A DNA stretch of 64,000 nt, taken from the NCBI GenBank assembly GCA_014155875.1, contig JACEFZ010014551.1:507501-571500 (forward strand). The letters run 5' to 3'. The translations under genes and the position numbers were made by a program. A model generated the notes under the pieces. The model made no database searches and had not been told where the DNA came from. It saw only the letters and a program-made list of their open reading frames with translations. Numbering within the stretch: the stretch's first letter is position 1; the number at the start of each line of letters is the position of its first letter. The DNA is from Cepaea nemoralis. Lineage: Eukaryota > Mollusca > Gastropoda > Stylommatophora > Helicidae. This document shows, in pieces, positions 43,871 to 56,548 of the stretch.

Positions 43871-43938
43871 TGTCGCTTGTGGTAGGAAAATTTCAGAGTT
43901 TTGAAACTTTATTTAGTGGTAGTTAAGGCGATTAGAGT

Positions 43939-43961
43939 GGGGGGGGGGGGGGGGGGGGGGG
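43939..43961. repeat. poly-G run (23 G)
   Basis: Uninterrupted G run. Length may be affected by sequencing. Confidence 0.9.
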
Positions 43962-44223
43962 TAAGAAAATGTCTGTGATGGAGTGACATCATGATAGCTT
44001 GATGAAAGCTGCAAATTATTGGGACCTTAGACAGCTGTCAATCTCATCCTGTTGCAGGAGATTGTAGCATGCATTAGCAGGCTGTCTAATAACTAAAGAT
44101 GCCAAAATCATAATAGAAAAAGATCAGATTCTACATGTATGGTCAGATTATGTGAAAAGCCTTTATGATGATACCTGAAATGAACCGTATGTTATTCGAT
44201 TTAATAATTAATTACCACCAATT

Positions 44224-44837
44224 TTGAAGATAGAGGTTCGGAATTTTCTTGAACATATGAAAGCTGGCAAGACCCCCGGTTCAAATAACATCACAACAGA
44301 AATGATTAAAGCTTTAGAAGAATATGGAATAGATCAAGTCGCCAGGCTGCTGAACACATTATATGATACCGGAGATATACCTTCTGAATTATGTGATTCC
44401 ATATTTATTGCAATCCCAAAGAAATCAGGAGCCTTGGAATGTGATAAACATAGAATATTTAGTATAATGAGTCACATCATGAAGATTTTGCAACGAATTA
44501 TCATGCAAAGAATGAGGAAGAAATACAACTTCAAATAGGAGAAGAACAATGCGGGTTTGTAGAAGGAAATGGTACAGTAAATGCTTTGTATATGCTGCGA
44601 TCAGTTATTGAACGTTCTATAGAAGTAAACAAGGATATACATCTTTGCTTGATTGACTGCACAAAGGCTTTTGATAGAGTAAGACATGTCATCATGGTAG
44701 ACATGCTTGCAAATCTACAAATTGACGGGAAAGACATTAGACATATAAAAACCATATATTGGAAACAACATGCTGCCATAAGGACTGCTAAAGAAGTGGG
44801 ACAATATCAGCCTATAAAGAGAGGTGTGAGGCAGTAA
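44224..44837 (+). pseudogene. LINE reverse transcriptase fingers and palm
   Basis: Frame one has KIEVRNFLEHMKAGKTPG, SNNITTEMIKALEEYG, LYDTGDIPSELCDSIFIAIP and KKSGALECDKHR. A one-base break at about 44538 shifts to frame two: VNKDIHLCLIDCTKAFDRVR (motif A) and GVRQ then a stop in motif B. Motif C is readable at about 44945 as ADDTVVTADN after a stop. Best sequence of the fingers in this family within the window. Confidence 0.85.
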
Positions 44838-45167
44838 TGTGCAATGACTCCAGATATATTTTCCCTATACAGTGAAAATATTTTCAGAAATGTAGAAAAT
44901 ATAAATGGAATCATCATTGGAGGACGAAACATCAATAACATTTGATATGCAGATGACACAGTAGTGACTGCAGACAATGAGCAGGATCTGCAAAAACTAG
45001 TAGATGCGTTTGTTGCACACAGTGAACAACTAGGCTTAGAATTAAATTGTAAAAAGACACAGATTATGGCCGTCACTAGGAAGACAGAAATACCACAATG
45101 TAATATACGTGTAAATAGGAAGATGTAAATAGGGAGATGTCTTGAAGAGATTAGAACAAGAATCGCC

Positions 45168-45672
45168 GTGACCAAAGTAGCCTTTAGCAAGATGAAAAAC
45201 ATACTGACTAATACAATGATGTCAACTGAAACGAGAAAAAGAGTGTTGAGGTGCTACATAGAGCCTGCACTTTTGTGTGAATGTGAAACTTTGACAATGA
45301 GCAGTCAATCTGAAAAAACATCTGATGGCTGTAGAAATGTTGTTTCCGCGAAGAATGCAATGAATACCACGGACAGACAAAAAACCAATGACCACGTGCT
45401 ACAGGAGACAAATGAAAATCGTAAATTTATTAGAGAAAATAGACGTAGACAGTCAAAATTGTTTGAACATGTTATGAGAAGAAATGAACTGGAGAACTTG
45501 GTGACAACTGGCAAGATCGAAGGAAAAAGACCAAGGGAAAGACCGAGAAGCAAATACCTGGATGGCTTGGCCACATACCATTGTCGATACAGGAACACTG
45601 AGGTGTCCACGACTCTGTTGATCGAGTGAAATGGCGAGTCATGACCGCCCACGCTTTCCGACATGGCACATG
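45168..45672 (+). pseudogene. LINE reverse transcriptase C-terminal part
   Basis: KVAFSKMKNILTNTMMSTETRK, EPALLCECETLTM, FEHVMRRNELENLVTTGKIE and GKRPRERPRSKYLDGLAT. Cys and Ser replace conserved Tyr/Gly residues, and the last ~25 codons are out of frame. It runs into the ATGGCACATGATGGATGG tail. Confidence 0.82.
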
Positions 45673-45779
45673 ATGGATGGATGAACAGACAGACTGATAG
45701 ACAGGAAGACAATGAGAGTCTCTCAGAAAACATAAAGAAAAACTGATAGACAAACAGATAGACAGTCAGTCAGACACAC

Positions 45780-46020
45780 AGACATACATGCAGACAGAAG
45801 GAGAGCCAGACGTTCACATGTGGGTTTGTTTATACATATTACTATTAAATGACAGATGCAAAAGCGGACCGGACGATCCAACAGACAGACAGTCAGTCAA
45901 ACACACAGTCATACATGCAGACAGAAGGAGAGCCAGCCGTTCAAATGTGGGTTTGTTTATACATATTACTATTAAATGACAGATGCTAAAGCGGACCGGA
46001 CGATCCAACAGACAGACAGA
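45780..46020. repeat. 127-bp tandem duplication
   Basis: CATGCAGACAGAAGGAGAGC at 45787 and 45914 begins two nearly identical units ending in CGATCCAACAGACAGACAG. Flanked by CAGA microsatellite. Confidence 0.92.
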
Positions 46021-46605
46021 CAGACAGGAAATAAAAGCAAGAAAATCAAGCGGAAGTGAATAGCAATTAGTGAGGCGAGAGAGGGCAGAATAACTTTATT
46101 GATAATCGAGTGCTGTAAAATGTTCTACATCACGAGTTTGAACAGCCTGGAAGTGACGGTGTAACCAGGGTCCATGACATGGGTCATTTCAATAGTCGGG
46201 TCAAATAAATTGGCACGGCTACGTTGCTTTAGCGAACTTTTTTTTTTTTTTTTTAGCGAACAACAACTGAACACGTGTCTTCGAAAGCTGAAAACATAGC
46301 TACAAGCAAGTAACTAACGACTGTTTGTATAAAACATAGAAGATTGAGATGTAGTCTTTGTTTATTTTACATTTTGTCCTCCTGAACCTTCCTCGGTGAA
46401 CGTGTGATTCTATGTTGTGGTATCTACATACTTCAGTATTAAACAGCAACCCCAATCATACTGATAGCTCAAATATATAATGAATATAAAGCGGCCACAA
46501 ACAGTCTTCCTCGTGCATGCAGCGGCGAGAAACTCACTGGGAAACACCATGCCGCCTAAGGGGATAAGCGGCTGAAGATGCCATGTAATTATGACCTTAC
46601 ATTGA
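46021..46605. other. non-coding stretch
   Basis: Poly-T run at about 46238-46254; no gene recognised. Confidence 0.35.
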
Positions 46606-46849
46606 CTCGTGGCTTGAGGAAAATTGCAAGGAATTTGAAAACCAACACAACACCCGGAATATCAAATTAATGCACAAAAGAATCAATTACATCACTAACA
46701 AAAGAACACACACATCAACGGGTTGCCTAAAAACCTAGGATGGCAAAATAATAATAGAAAAAGATCAGATTTTACATGCATGGTCAGATTATGATGATAC
46801 AAGAGAAGAACAATATGATCTTCGGAATAATAATGAAGGACCACCAATT

Positions 46850-47497
46850 TTGAAGATGGAAGTTAAGAATGCTCTTAACCATATGAAAACTGGCAAGACC
46901 CCGGGTACAGATAACATCACAATAGAAATGATCAATGCCTTAGAAGAATATGGAATAGACCAAGTCACCAGACTGCTGAACGCAATATACGATACTGGAG
47001 ATATACTTCCTGAATTATGTAATTCTATATTTATTGCAATCCCAAAGAAATCAGGAGCCTTTGAGTGTGATCAACATCGAAAAATTAGTATAATGAGCCA
47101 CATCACTAAGATTTTGCTGAGAATTATCATGCAAAGAGTTAGGAAGAAAATACAACCCGAGATAGGAGAAGAACAATGTGAGTTTGTAAAAGGCAAGGGT
47201 ACAGTAAATGCTGTGTATACACTGAGAACAATAATTGAACGTTCTATAGAAGTAAACAAAGATCTATATCTTTGCTTTATTGACTACACACAGGCTTTCG
47301 ATAAAGTGAGATATGTCGACATAATAAGGATGCTTGAAGATCTACAAATTAATGGGAAAGACCTTAGTCTTGTAAAAATCATGTATTGGAAACAACAAGC
47401 TGCCATCAGAATTGAGAACAATATAGGCCAATGGCCTATTAAAAGAGGTGTGAGACAGGGACAAGGATCTCCAGATCTTTTTTTCCCTGTACAGTGA
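46850..47497 (+). pseudogene. LINE reverse transcriptase, fingers to motif B
   Basis: 215 residues: KMEVKNALNHMKTGKTPGTD, AIYDTGDILPELCNSIFIAI, IGEEQCEFVKGKGTVNAVYT, motif A LCFIDYTQAFDKVRYVD, YWKQQAAIRIENNIG and motif B RGVRQGQGSPDLFFPVQ. The usual Cys after RQG in motif B is Gln here. A frameshift follows directly. Confidence 0.88.
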
Positions 47498-47522
47498 GAA
47501 TATTTTCAGAAATATAGAAGAT

Positions 47523-48335
47523 ATGAAAGGAATCATCATTGGGGGACGATACATCAATAACATTAGATATACAGATGATACAGTCTTGATCGCAGACAAT
47601 GAACAGGACCGGCAACATTTAGTAGATGCGGTTGTTGCACACAGTGAACAACTAGTGTTAAAACTGAATAGTAAGAAGACAAAGATTAGGTCGTCACTGG
47701 GAAGAAGGAAATACCACACTGTGATATACGAGTAAATGGGCATATTCTTGGGCAAGTGAATCGATACAGTTATCTAGAAAAAGTCATAAAATCTGAAGGG
47801 AGATGCCTCGAAGAAATTAGAACAAGAATTGCCATTGCGAAGGTAGCCTTTTGCAAGATGGAAAACATACTGACCAATAAAAAGAAATCAATTGAAACGA
47901 GAAACAGAGTGTTGAAGTGCTAAATAGAACCTATACTTTTGTAAGGATGTGAAGCGTGGACAATGAGCAGTCAAACTGAAAAGCATCTGATGGCTGTGGA
48001 AATGTGGTTTCTGAGCAAAATGCACAGAATACCATGGACAGATAGAAAAACCAATTAACAAGTCCTTCAAGAAACAAATGAAGATCGTAAACTGATTAGA
48101 GACATTAGACGTAGACAGTCACAATTTTTTGGACATGTGATGAGAAGAAATGACTTGGAGAACTTGGTGACAACTGGTAAGATCGAAGGGAAGAGACCAA
48201 GGGGAAGACCGAGAAGTAAATATCTGGAGGGCTTGGCCGCATGATATGGTCGAGACAGGAACACAGAGCTGATCCACGACTCTGGTGATCGAGTGAGATG
48301 GCAGAACATGACCGCTTAAGCTTATTGGCATGGCA
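47523..48335 (+). pseudogene. LINE reverse transcriptase, motif C to C-terminus
   Basis: IIIGGRYINNIRYTDDTVLIADN holds motif C as YTDD (Tyr-Ala-Asp-Asp is usual), then DAVVAHSEQLVLKLNSKKTK. After several frame breaks the C-terminal part can be followed on the same strand, ending in an ATGGCACATGATGG tail at about 48330-48345. Confidence 0.8.
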
Positions 48336-48345
48336 CATGATGGAT

Positions 48346-50099
48346 GGATTGACCTATGCTTGGCTGTGGTGTGATGGTTCAATGGTTGACATAATGCCGC
48401 TTTTTCTTCTTCTTCTTGGATTTACAAGAAATACAGGAGAGCAACATAAAGAAGCTTTAGTTTTTTAAATCCTTATTTCTGTGTTTTCTTTGGCAGTACG
48501 CTCGTCTACATTTCAAATCGCCATATCCACGTCAACAAAAAGAGTCATGTTGCGGCGCGACGGCCAACAATAACTGCCAAGTACGCTTGGCACGATTACG
48601 ACATAACCAAATTGGGGGCGAGTAAACACGTTGACACTTGCTGTGGTCAAGGTACGGTGAATTATCCAGGAGAGTAAAACTATGTATACCTGCCATCGAG
48701 CTTCAGCTGATCAGAGGTGACAAAAGCTTGCCACCTTTCAATATTCCCTGACGGTCTGGTCGCAAAAGTCGTGAAACGTCCGTTTACAAACTGAATAGTA
48801 GACGGGGGGTGGCGACAGCTTATTATTATGCAACCATTGCCCGTTGTATCTGTCAACTCATGCGATCAGTGATTAAGTTAGGTGTCATGGCTGGGCAGGC
48901 TACCAAACAGATGAGCAAGGGAACTATGAAATCATGAAGCCAGGTTGTCTGTATCAAGATAACCAGGCCCATATACTCGCTTAATCCTCCATTAAAGACT
49001 ACTACCCCATATTAACGACTGTCACTTTCAGATTAATATCCGACGTGTGGCTGACTCAGTCACCGGATTATTAATCTGAGATTGGGGTTAGATCATAGTA
49101 TAACTTCTCTTCTGAGGCTGCACGAGGTAGAGTTCCTGGAAGAATGGATAATCCATAAAATCACATTCTGGAAAAGTCAGCTCTCAAATGTAGCACCAGG
49201 TTTATAGTGTTCCGTTCATAAAAAAAAAAAAACGAGGAGTGAACTAGGGGTGTAAGGATTGGGATATGTGGTGAAGGAGGGGATGGTAGGTTGGTTGGGG
49301 GGGGGGGGGGGGTGGCTCCAATTCGTGGAGAATACTAGCCTAGTTGACCCATGTCGAAACCTCACGCTGAGGTCTATCCATACAAGTACCATTGTAAGTT
49401 AAGTATTTTGTTCTATTTATGTGTTGATGTAACATCATATTATTGTTTACATCATTGTATACTACCATCATTTCACAATTGTATCTAGTTATACCATTCA
49501 TTTTGATTTATTAATATAGTTATGAAGACGTAAAAGCAGGTAAACACAATAATATATTTTATATTACGCGAGTCAGCGATCCCCTTTTCAAGAAGTCGGT
49601 GAGTCAATGTGTTGTAAACCACGTGATTAGTCCTTAAGAAATTAATTTAGTAGAAACTAAATATTATATTCAGTTATCATAGTCATGGATAAACTGTACA
49701 TTACGATAAACCACAGTGAGTTTTTTTTCCTCCCAATTAAACAAATTAATTTAATGCGTAAGCATTAGACCTAGGTTGCACATTTTATTTCTTAAGTAGT
49801 TAAACTAAATCAGCAGTGATCTAGAAGTTGTTGAGTAACGTAAGATATAGAAGGTTAAGAATACTTAGTGCAGTGGTAAGAAAACTATTTTGAATGTGCA
49901 AACACTGGTAAGACAAATTATGTAATGAGTAATAGTCAAGTAGAATTTTTTTTACATGAGCACATGGGAAGTCAAGTTTTTTTTTTCCATGAACACTTGG
50001 GAGCCAAATAGATTTCTATAGAGATCGTGATGAACATGTGGAATTAATATTTGTAAGCCACTTAATAATGCTTAAACATCCGCCATACAAGAATGGTTA
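48346..50099. other. non-coding stretch
   Basis: A 16-base poly-G at 49297-49312 and poly-A/T runs; no gene or known element recognised. Confidence 0.35.
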
Positions 50100-50540
50100 G
50101 GATTCATAATGAATGAATGTGGACTGGGTATATCACATAAATATATGTACTTGATGAAAGCATGCCTGTGGTGATTCATGTTTGATTTCATTATTGTTAA
50201 ACAGATGTGAATGTACCATTTGTGAACCACATAAGTATGACTAATTATCATCCAGGAAAATATTATAATTTCTGATGAATGATTGTGGAATGATTGAGAT
50301 TTCATTGTAATGTCATTGTTGAATCTGTGAATTTATCCATTGTAAAGCACATACTTATACTTAATTGTCATCCATACAGATATGATTGTGTCTGATGAAT
50401 GATTGTGGGCTGATTGAGATTTCATTGTGATGTCAATGGTGTTAAACATTTAAAGTTATCATTGGGAAATAACATAAGTATAATTACTTATCTTACATGC
50501 AAGTATGAGAATTATTTCTGATGAATGAGTGAAGAGAAGT
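50100..50540. repeat. degenerate tandem repeat, unit about 120 bp
   Basis: TCTGATGAATGATTGTGG recurs at 50271 and 50391, with weaker copies at 50104 and 50516. Each is followed by TGATTGAGATTTCATTGTNATGTCA and a TTNATCATTG/CATCC segment. Confidence 0.7.
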
Positions 50541-50796
50541 GACATGCTAAGAAGGAGTATAGGCTAGCAATCAATCTCATGATAGAAGGCAACTTTGAAG
50601 TGTAATGTCCTGTCTGTCAGAACAGAACATTTTCAGCATAACCCATACACTAATTAGTAATTTAGTGCACTCCGACGCATGACACTACTTTGTATTATAT
50701 ATCACTAATGTTACAATCATATGGTTTTGTGTCTTAAGCATGGCACGACTCTGCATTACATATCACTCCTTTTACAAACATACAGTTTTTTGTGTC

Positions 50797-50925
50797 CTGA
50801 ATGATGATGATGATTGTAATGAAGATGATGAATGCAATGATGATAATGATATAATGATAACGATGAGAGTTATGATGATGATTGTAATAACAATGATGAT
50901 GATGATAAATGAGATAAAAATATAT
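50797..50925. repeat. GAT-rich microsatellite
   Basis: Imperfect ATGATG/GATGAT units; the Asp/Met-rich frame is an artefact. Confidence 0.85.
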
Positions 50926-51982
50926 TACAGACACGGTGAAAAAGAGGGAATATATTCGCCTTGAAACTTTTGATTAGAAAAAATTCACCTGAATACTATA
51001 CAAGACTTGATACCATGATGTACTTATATTGTTTATAAGCAAATACTCATTGCAATGGGGGATGATTTAAAACTCCTTAATGTGTGAGGCCCTTTTCTTT
51101 TAATGGAAGAAGATGTAGAGAAAATAACTAGGTACAGAAGAGGATGGTAAACATAGTTGTAAAATGCCAAATCAATCCAGGTATTACTCAACCTGGAGAC
51201 CATGATAACGGGCATGGGTGAAGATGAAACTGCACATCTGCTAGTCTAAACCTTGAACACCTTATAATGGAAGATTGGATGGAGAGCAACGAATTATGTT
51301 GGTGATAACTCATTGAGAACACCAAGACCATCTGTCTCCTATGTTTATTTTTCTGTAGGAACAAAATTCCTTTATTGATTTCACTTGCTGTGATTTTAGG
51401 AGTTTACAGCATTTCATTTCTAATGTCATAGTGATAATATCATTAGATTTATGATTGATGCTGAAATTTCAGGTAGTAGCTAGGTACAGCTAGATCCAGA
51501 CCTTACTATGTAAATGTAACTGTTTGACTGAATGTAGCAGCTGGACTGAGTGAGACAGCTGATATAGTGAGACCAAATACTAGTCCAAAGCACTTCATGC
51601 AGATTTCTCTACCACAGAGGACAAGTATCCTAGATATCTTTGTTTATATTTATCTAGGTGGAGAAACCCTGGAGCGAAATAAGATAAACTTATCCTGGAT
51701 AAAAGAACACTCAAGAAAGTATAAAATATATTCTTCTACACTGACTGAATGCAGCAGAGATCCAAGTACGTGATGGTAGCCCAATCAGTGTATACAGTTT
51801 TGTATCCTTAGAGTATACCTAGGCCCGAAGAAGAGGTCCAATAACTATTATTGAAGACTGATACAACACTGATGGCGATGTATTGCATAGTGAGCACAGC
51901 TAGGATATAGATATATATGTAGTAGAGATGTACATGATCTTATTTTTTTTTTAGGTGTTGAATGTTGGATTTTTATGACCTT
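50926..51982. other. non-coding stretch
   Basis: No gene recognised upstream of the second Gypsy element. Confidence 0.35.
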
Positions 51983-51987
51983 ACTGT

Positions 51988-52589
51988 TGTCAAGGTCCTC
52001 TAGGGGACAGGACAGGACAGACGTTAGAGGTAGGGATATGGGGTGAGTACGGAGGAAAAGAGAACAGTCTAGATGCTGAAGGCAGTAGACACAGGACTGT
52101 ACCCATGAAGGAAAGGGTCATCCTGAATAGAATTATGCAGTACGTCTAGCCTCAACCAGGAGTATGCGAGACATATGACTTCCCACGGGTTGCACGAGGG
52201 GCAAACACCTCGTGACCACCGGGCAGTCAAGGAGAAGCCAGACGGGATTTGGACATGGCAGAGAGAGGATGCATGGCTGAGAGTGTGACAGGATAGACTA
52301 TACATAGGACTTCAGGGCCATTAGATATTTGAGCCGTTTGACTTGGTGCTTGTGTGTGTGGCTGTGATACGAGAGCGTAGTGGCTTGTACCGTAATATTG
52401 CATTGCTACATTGTTGCTATATCTTGAATTAGTGCGAGAACGAACGTTGTAACGATGGATGAGACATTATTATGTGATTATATCCTAGAGTAATTATATC
52501 TTATTGACTCATGTGTTTATGTCTCATCTATGCTCGTACTATCTACCTGTCTTGAACCCTTCACTTTCTAATACCCCGAGACGCTGACA
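51988..52589 (+). repeat. 5' LTR of the defective Gypsy element
   Basis: 602 bases, TGTCAAGGTCCT to GACGCTGACA, collinear with 58028-58633. A candidate primer site TGGCGAGTCC is at about 52616, farther from the LTR than usual. Confidence 0.93.
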
Positions 52590-53133
52590 GGTAAAATATG
52601 TGCAAACGTCCGTTTTGGCGAGTCCTAAAACAGTTAGAATTTAAAACTGTTACAATTCTGTGACTAGCCAAATAAAACTTTAAACATACACACGACAGCG
52701 ACAATTTAATTATTTAATACATATATTTGTCCTGATTCCACTCTAAAATCCATTCAAAAGCTAATTACTTAAATATTCTCTCTCATTACATGACATTGAC
52801 ATGACTGAACTACGATACTAATGTTTTTCTGTCCAACAACAGGTTGATGTTGATATATGTGATTACAGTTGTAAACGAGCGCAGAAACCACGAAGACAAC
52901 TAGAAAATAAGTCATCAGTAGTGCTGGAGCAACACCCTTGAAATCAGCTAAGTTAAAAATGTATTTCTTGAATTGAGTCAGATAAATAGTCACTCATTTT
53001 CTTTTCACGCATGTAAATTTTATGTACCATTTTGTAATCTTACTATAAGGTAGATAACCAACTGATACATTGTATAATTGATTCCCAAGGGACATAATTT
53101 TTTGTGTACATAAATAGTTGGTAAAACTCCAAA

Positions 53134-53772
53134 ATGTCGACTTTAGACAAGTGTATCGAGTTAGGTGAAAAACTAGGATACACAGGAGATAAGCTAGCAG
53201 ACCGGAGTGAAACGAAACATGCAGAAAATTTGCTAAGAGAAGAAAAAGAACAAGAACGACAAAAAAGAGCGTTAGAACGCGAACAGAAAAAAATAGAAAT
53301 AGTAGCAGCTAACAAGAAAGCAGAATTAGAAGCAGCCAACAAAAAGTTGGAATTAGAAGTACAAGTAGCTAACAAAAAAGTAAGATTAGAAGTACAAGCA
53401 GCTAACAAGAAAGCAGAATTAGAAGCAGCTAACAAGAAAGCAGAATTAGAAGCAGCCAACAAAAAATTAGAAATTGAAGCAGCTATCAAACAAGTCCTTC
53501 AAGAAACACATGAAGATCGTAAATTGATTAGAAAAATTAGACGTAGACAGTCACAATTTTTTGGGCATGTTATGAGAAGAAATGGATTGGAGAATTTGGT
53601 GACAACTGGTAAGATCGAGGGGAACAGACCAAGGGGAAGACCTAGAAGCAAGTACCTGGATGGCTTGGCCTTGTGGCATGGTCGAGACAGAAACACGGAG
53701 CTGATCCACGACTCTGGTGATCGAGTGAGATGGCAGAACATGACCGCCCACGCTTACCGGCATGGCACATGA
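53134..53772 (+). pseudogene. Gag N-terminus fused to a LINE tail
   Basis: 212 residues. Residues 1-120 are Gag: MSTLDKCIELGEKLGYTGDK, then a charged coiled coil with tandem AANKKAELE-type repeats. Residues 121-212 come from an inserted RTE-like LINE (FFGHVMRRNGLENLVTTGKI to YRHGT). The join is in frame. The DNA for the coiled coil is itself a minisatellite (AGCAGCTAACAAGAAAGCAG units). Gag resumes after 53788. Confidence 0.9.
53485..53493. repeat. 9-bp target duplication, left copy
   Basis: ATCAAACAA, repeated at 53780-53788 on the other side of the LINE tail. Confidence 0.88.
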
Positions 53773-53779
53773 TGGATGG
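53494..53779 (+). mobile_element. short RTE-like LINE 3' end inserted in gag
   Basis: 286 bases: the last ~92 codons of the LINE protein, its stop and the GGCACATGATGGATGG tail. 5'-truncated. Bounded by ATCAAACAA on both sides. Confidence 0.92.
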
Positions 53780-53914
53780 ATCAAACAAAGAGAGCTAGAA
53801 TTAGAAGCTAAGAAAATAGAAGCAGAAACACAAATGAAAGAAAACAACTAGAAATAGACGCTACCGTATAGATCTCAATGAATTAATTAAAAAGCAAGGA
53901 AGAAGAACAAAAAT

Positions 53915-54450
53915 TTAATAAGTTCAAAGGAATAGTAAAACCCTTTTGTTCCGGAGACTCCATATGCGCATGGACAGAACATTTTAAATGTTTGATGCAC
54001 TACCATGAGATTGCTAAAGAGAATTGGGCCCTGATATACATGAGAAATTTGGCTCTGGAGCCATTAAAAGTAATAGAAACCATTCCTCAGGATTTAAGAA
54101 TAAACTATGACTATATCCACACAAAAAAAGAAAGAATAATGCAACATTTTTCATTAGACACTGCTGGATATCAGATGCAGTTCGCTAAGTTAAGGCCAAA
54201 AGCCAATCAAACATTAATAGACTATGTCTCAACAACACAAGATGTATTCACTAAGTGGATTAACTCAGCAAAAGTAGAGAAAAGTTTCGACAAGTTAAAA
54301 GACTTAATGATTATAAACAAAATTACAACATCATTACCAACAGCTTTCTCCAAATCTTTGCAACAAAGTGATTGTCAGACCATTCAGGACATTGAGCAGA
54401 AAGGTTCTGCATTTTTTACAGCCAAACAGAGACATTTTTATCTTAAATGA
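53915..54450 (+). pseudogene. Gag capsid region of the defective Gypsy element
   Basis: FNKFKGIVKPFCSGDSICAW and TEHFKCLMHYHEIAKENWAL (capsid N-domain pattern), then YQMQFAKLRPKANQTLIDYV to TTSLPTAFSKSL, which aligns in pattern with the SCAN-like part of the Gag at 30249-31499. The frame is broken upstream (stops at 53850-53910) and ends at 54450, before the zinc knuckle. Confidence 0.8.
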
Positions 54451-54654
54451 TAATCAAAATGATGCAGCAGATGCTATAAATGTAACAAAACCAAAACCAT
54501 TTCAGAATAAGAATAAAGCTAAAGTAAGGTACTCAACATGAAAATATTGCAGATTAGCACACGATGATTACTCGATGTGTGATGAAAACCCGAATTATAA
54601 ACATCACCTAGAAATGATGATAAACAAGCAAAAGACAAATAGTACAGAGTACTA

Positions 54655-54715
54655 AAGAGCTGTTAAATGCTTCTTTTGCCGGGCTTATGGCCATTATTCC
54701 TCGAACTGTGAGGGT
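54655..54715 (+). pseudogene. Gag zinc knuckle, out of frame
   Basis: Reads KCFFCRAYGHYSSNC, one CX2CX4HX4C nucleic-acid-binding knuckle, just after an in-frame stop. Confidence 0.75.
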
Positions 54716-54721
54716 CGTCGC

Positions 54722-55132
54722 ATGCTAAAAGAAGCAAATGCTATTTTGATTGATACCTCATCAGATGAAGATGAGAATGATACAGAGAATGAAAGTCAGC
54801 ATGAAAATGTGAATGCTTTAGAAGTTATTGATAAATTTAACTATAATAAATGTAACACCTGTAAGAAATTTCATTTAGGCAATATTTTGGAGTGTGGTCA
54901 CACCATCCCAATCACAAATGAAAGTTCCAACGCCGTCTTAACATCACAAGGCAAACTAGACTTCCAGAAAGGCTTTATAAACAGACAGCCTTGTAAATTA
55001 ATTCGTGATAGCGGGGCTACCTTGATTGGGGTCAGAAAAACGTTTATCAAGGACACTGACTACATAAGAGACTTTGTAATATGTCGCACATTTGCGGGCA
55101 ATATTGAAAAATATCCCTTAGCACTAACATAA
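54722..55132 (+). pseudogene. aspartic protease region of the defective Gypsy element
   Basis: 136 residues; the retropepsin-type active site is CKLIRDSGATLIGV (Asp-Ser-Gly). The acidic N-terminal half (SSDEDENDTENESQ) is a linker. A CX2C...CX2H pattern (CNTC, CGHT) may be incidental. It would cut the polyprotein. The frame ends before the second half of the usual protease-RT linker. Confidence 0.7.
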
Positions 55133-56159
55133 ATTCACACACCATTCCTATCAGGTCGTGTAATCTGTGCGGTATTACACAATCCGTGCGCAGATCCTAT
55201 CATTGGAATTCTTCCCGATGTCAGAAATTGTTCCAACAGAGACATCAAAATTTGGGAACAAAGATATTGCAACATTAATGCAGTAACAAAACTGACTACA
55301 AGTGAACAAAATTATAAATACCAAAAACAAGACATACAAGTAAAAACTCCAAGGGAGACCATCAGTGACAAAACTAGACAAGAAGCAAGTAGTTTACATT
55401 ATACTTGTTCCGCCCAAATTTATCAGGTCAGAATGACAAATAAAATAGTCATCAATGCTACTAACAAACCTACAGAACTTGTCACCACCACCAAAGTAAC
55501 ATCAAAATTCAGCAACCATGCATACAAACAGCATGCAATCAAAACAACGCAAACGATTAACTGAAGGCGAAAACTAAATTTCCAACTTCCACATACAAAC
55601 AAACCGGTTTATCGTAAAATCAGAAACAAACAACGACTTTCCTCAACACTCAAGTGACAAGGTCAACACAGAGTTACCACCCACTAGTTGTATTGACAGC
55701 GACAACAACACTTTCTCTAAGACACACAACGCAACCGACAGAGCTAAACACCTAACTTCACCAAAGTTTAGATTTGACTTGTGTAGATTACTGACAATAA
55801 TGCTATTATTATCTAAACTAATAAAAGCACCGCTGATACATCAGAAGTTATTGTTAACCGTAATCCTTTGTCCAATGATTTTTCTGTGATAATCACAACC
55901 TTACTAATGAACCAGTCAACATTATTTCATGCTGAAATTGTAAATACCACCATGATGTCTATTCATTATTACTGGTGCAAAATTGTTAATGTATTCTTAA
56001 TATATTTCTATGATAAATTCACACCCACACTTACAATTTCATGACTGTTATTCCATTTTCAATAATAGAATTTTGTATTAATTGCATTTGTAAGAATGCC
56101 TATTTAGATGACGCAATCAAGAAATTGAAGTTGATTCTTTTCAAACCCACCAATTCTTA
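55133..56159 (+). other. pol remnant with the RT core missing
   Basis: Scattered coding-like stretches (for example VTKLTTSEQN-type at 55280-55330) but no RT motifs. About 350 bases of AT-rich DNA lie where the polymerase should be. Confidence 0.5.
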
Positions 56160-56548
56160 ATTTCCCAGATATTAGCACTCAGTTTATATTAAAAACAGAT
56201 GCCAGCATTACTGCAATTTCAGGAATTTTAATGCAAAAGCACGACGGAATCGAACATCCCATTCTCTACGTCAGCCGCAAGCTCAAACCTGCAGAGAAGA
56301 AATACAGCATTGCGGAACTTGAAGGGCTAAGTGTGGTCTATTGTGTCCTGAAACTTGAGAAATATCTCAGAAGCACCCACTTTCTCATCAAAACAGATAA
56401 CTCACCGTTGTTTGTAATCAAACAAGGCACACCGAAAAACAACAGAATCGCACGGTGGGCCTTAATATTACAAGATTTTAGCTATGACATTCAGCATATT
56501 AAAGGGTCCAAAAATATTTTACCAGACCTTTATGACAAGAATGCCTGA
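56160..56548 (+). pseudogene. Gypsy RNase H domain
   Basis: FPDISTQFILKTDASITAIS starts in frame before the ATG at 56231, then ILYVSRKLKPAEKKYSIAEL with the catalytic Glu, HFLIKTDNSPL with the third Asp, and IKGSKNILPDLYDK. The last catalytic stretch is altered from the usual NxxADxLSR. It degrades RNA in hybrids in working relatives. Confidence 0.88.

Larger units (their letters stand above)
44078..45685 (+). mobile_element. RTE-like LINE copy, 5'-truncated
   Basis: Starts at CAGGCTGTCTAATAACTAAAG, inside the region before RT, and ends GACATGGCACA with TGATGGATGGATG as tail. Frames are broken in several places. Confidence 0.88.
46606..48345 (+). mobile_element. RTE-like LINE copy, 5'-truncated
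   Basis: Begins in the linker before RT (ENCKEFENQHN-type coding near 46620) and ends GGCATGGCACATGATGGATGG. It is the longest polymerase-containing copy here. Confidence 0.88.
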
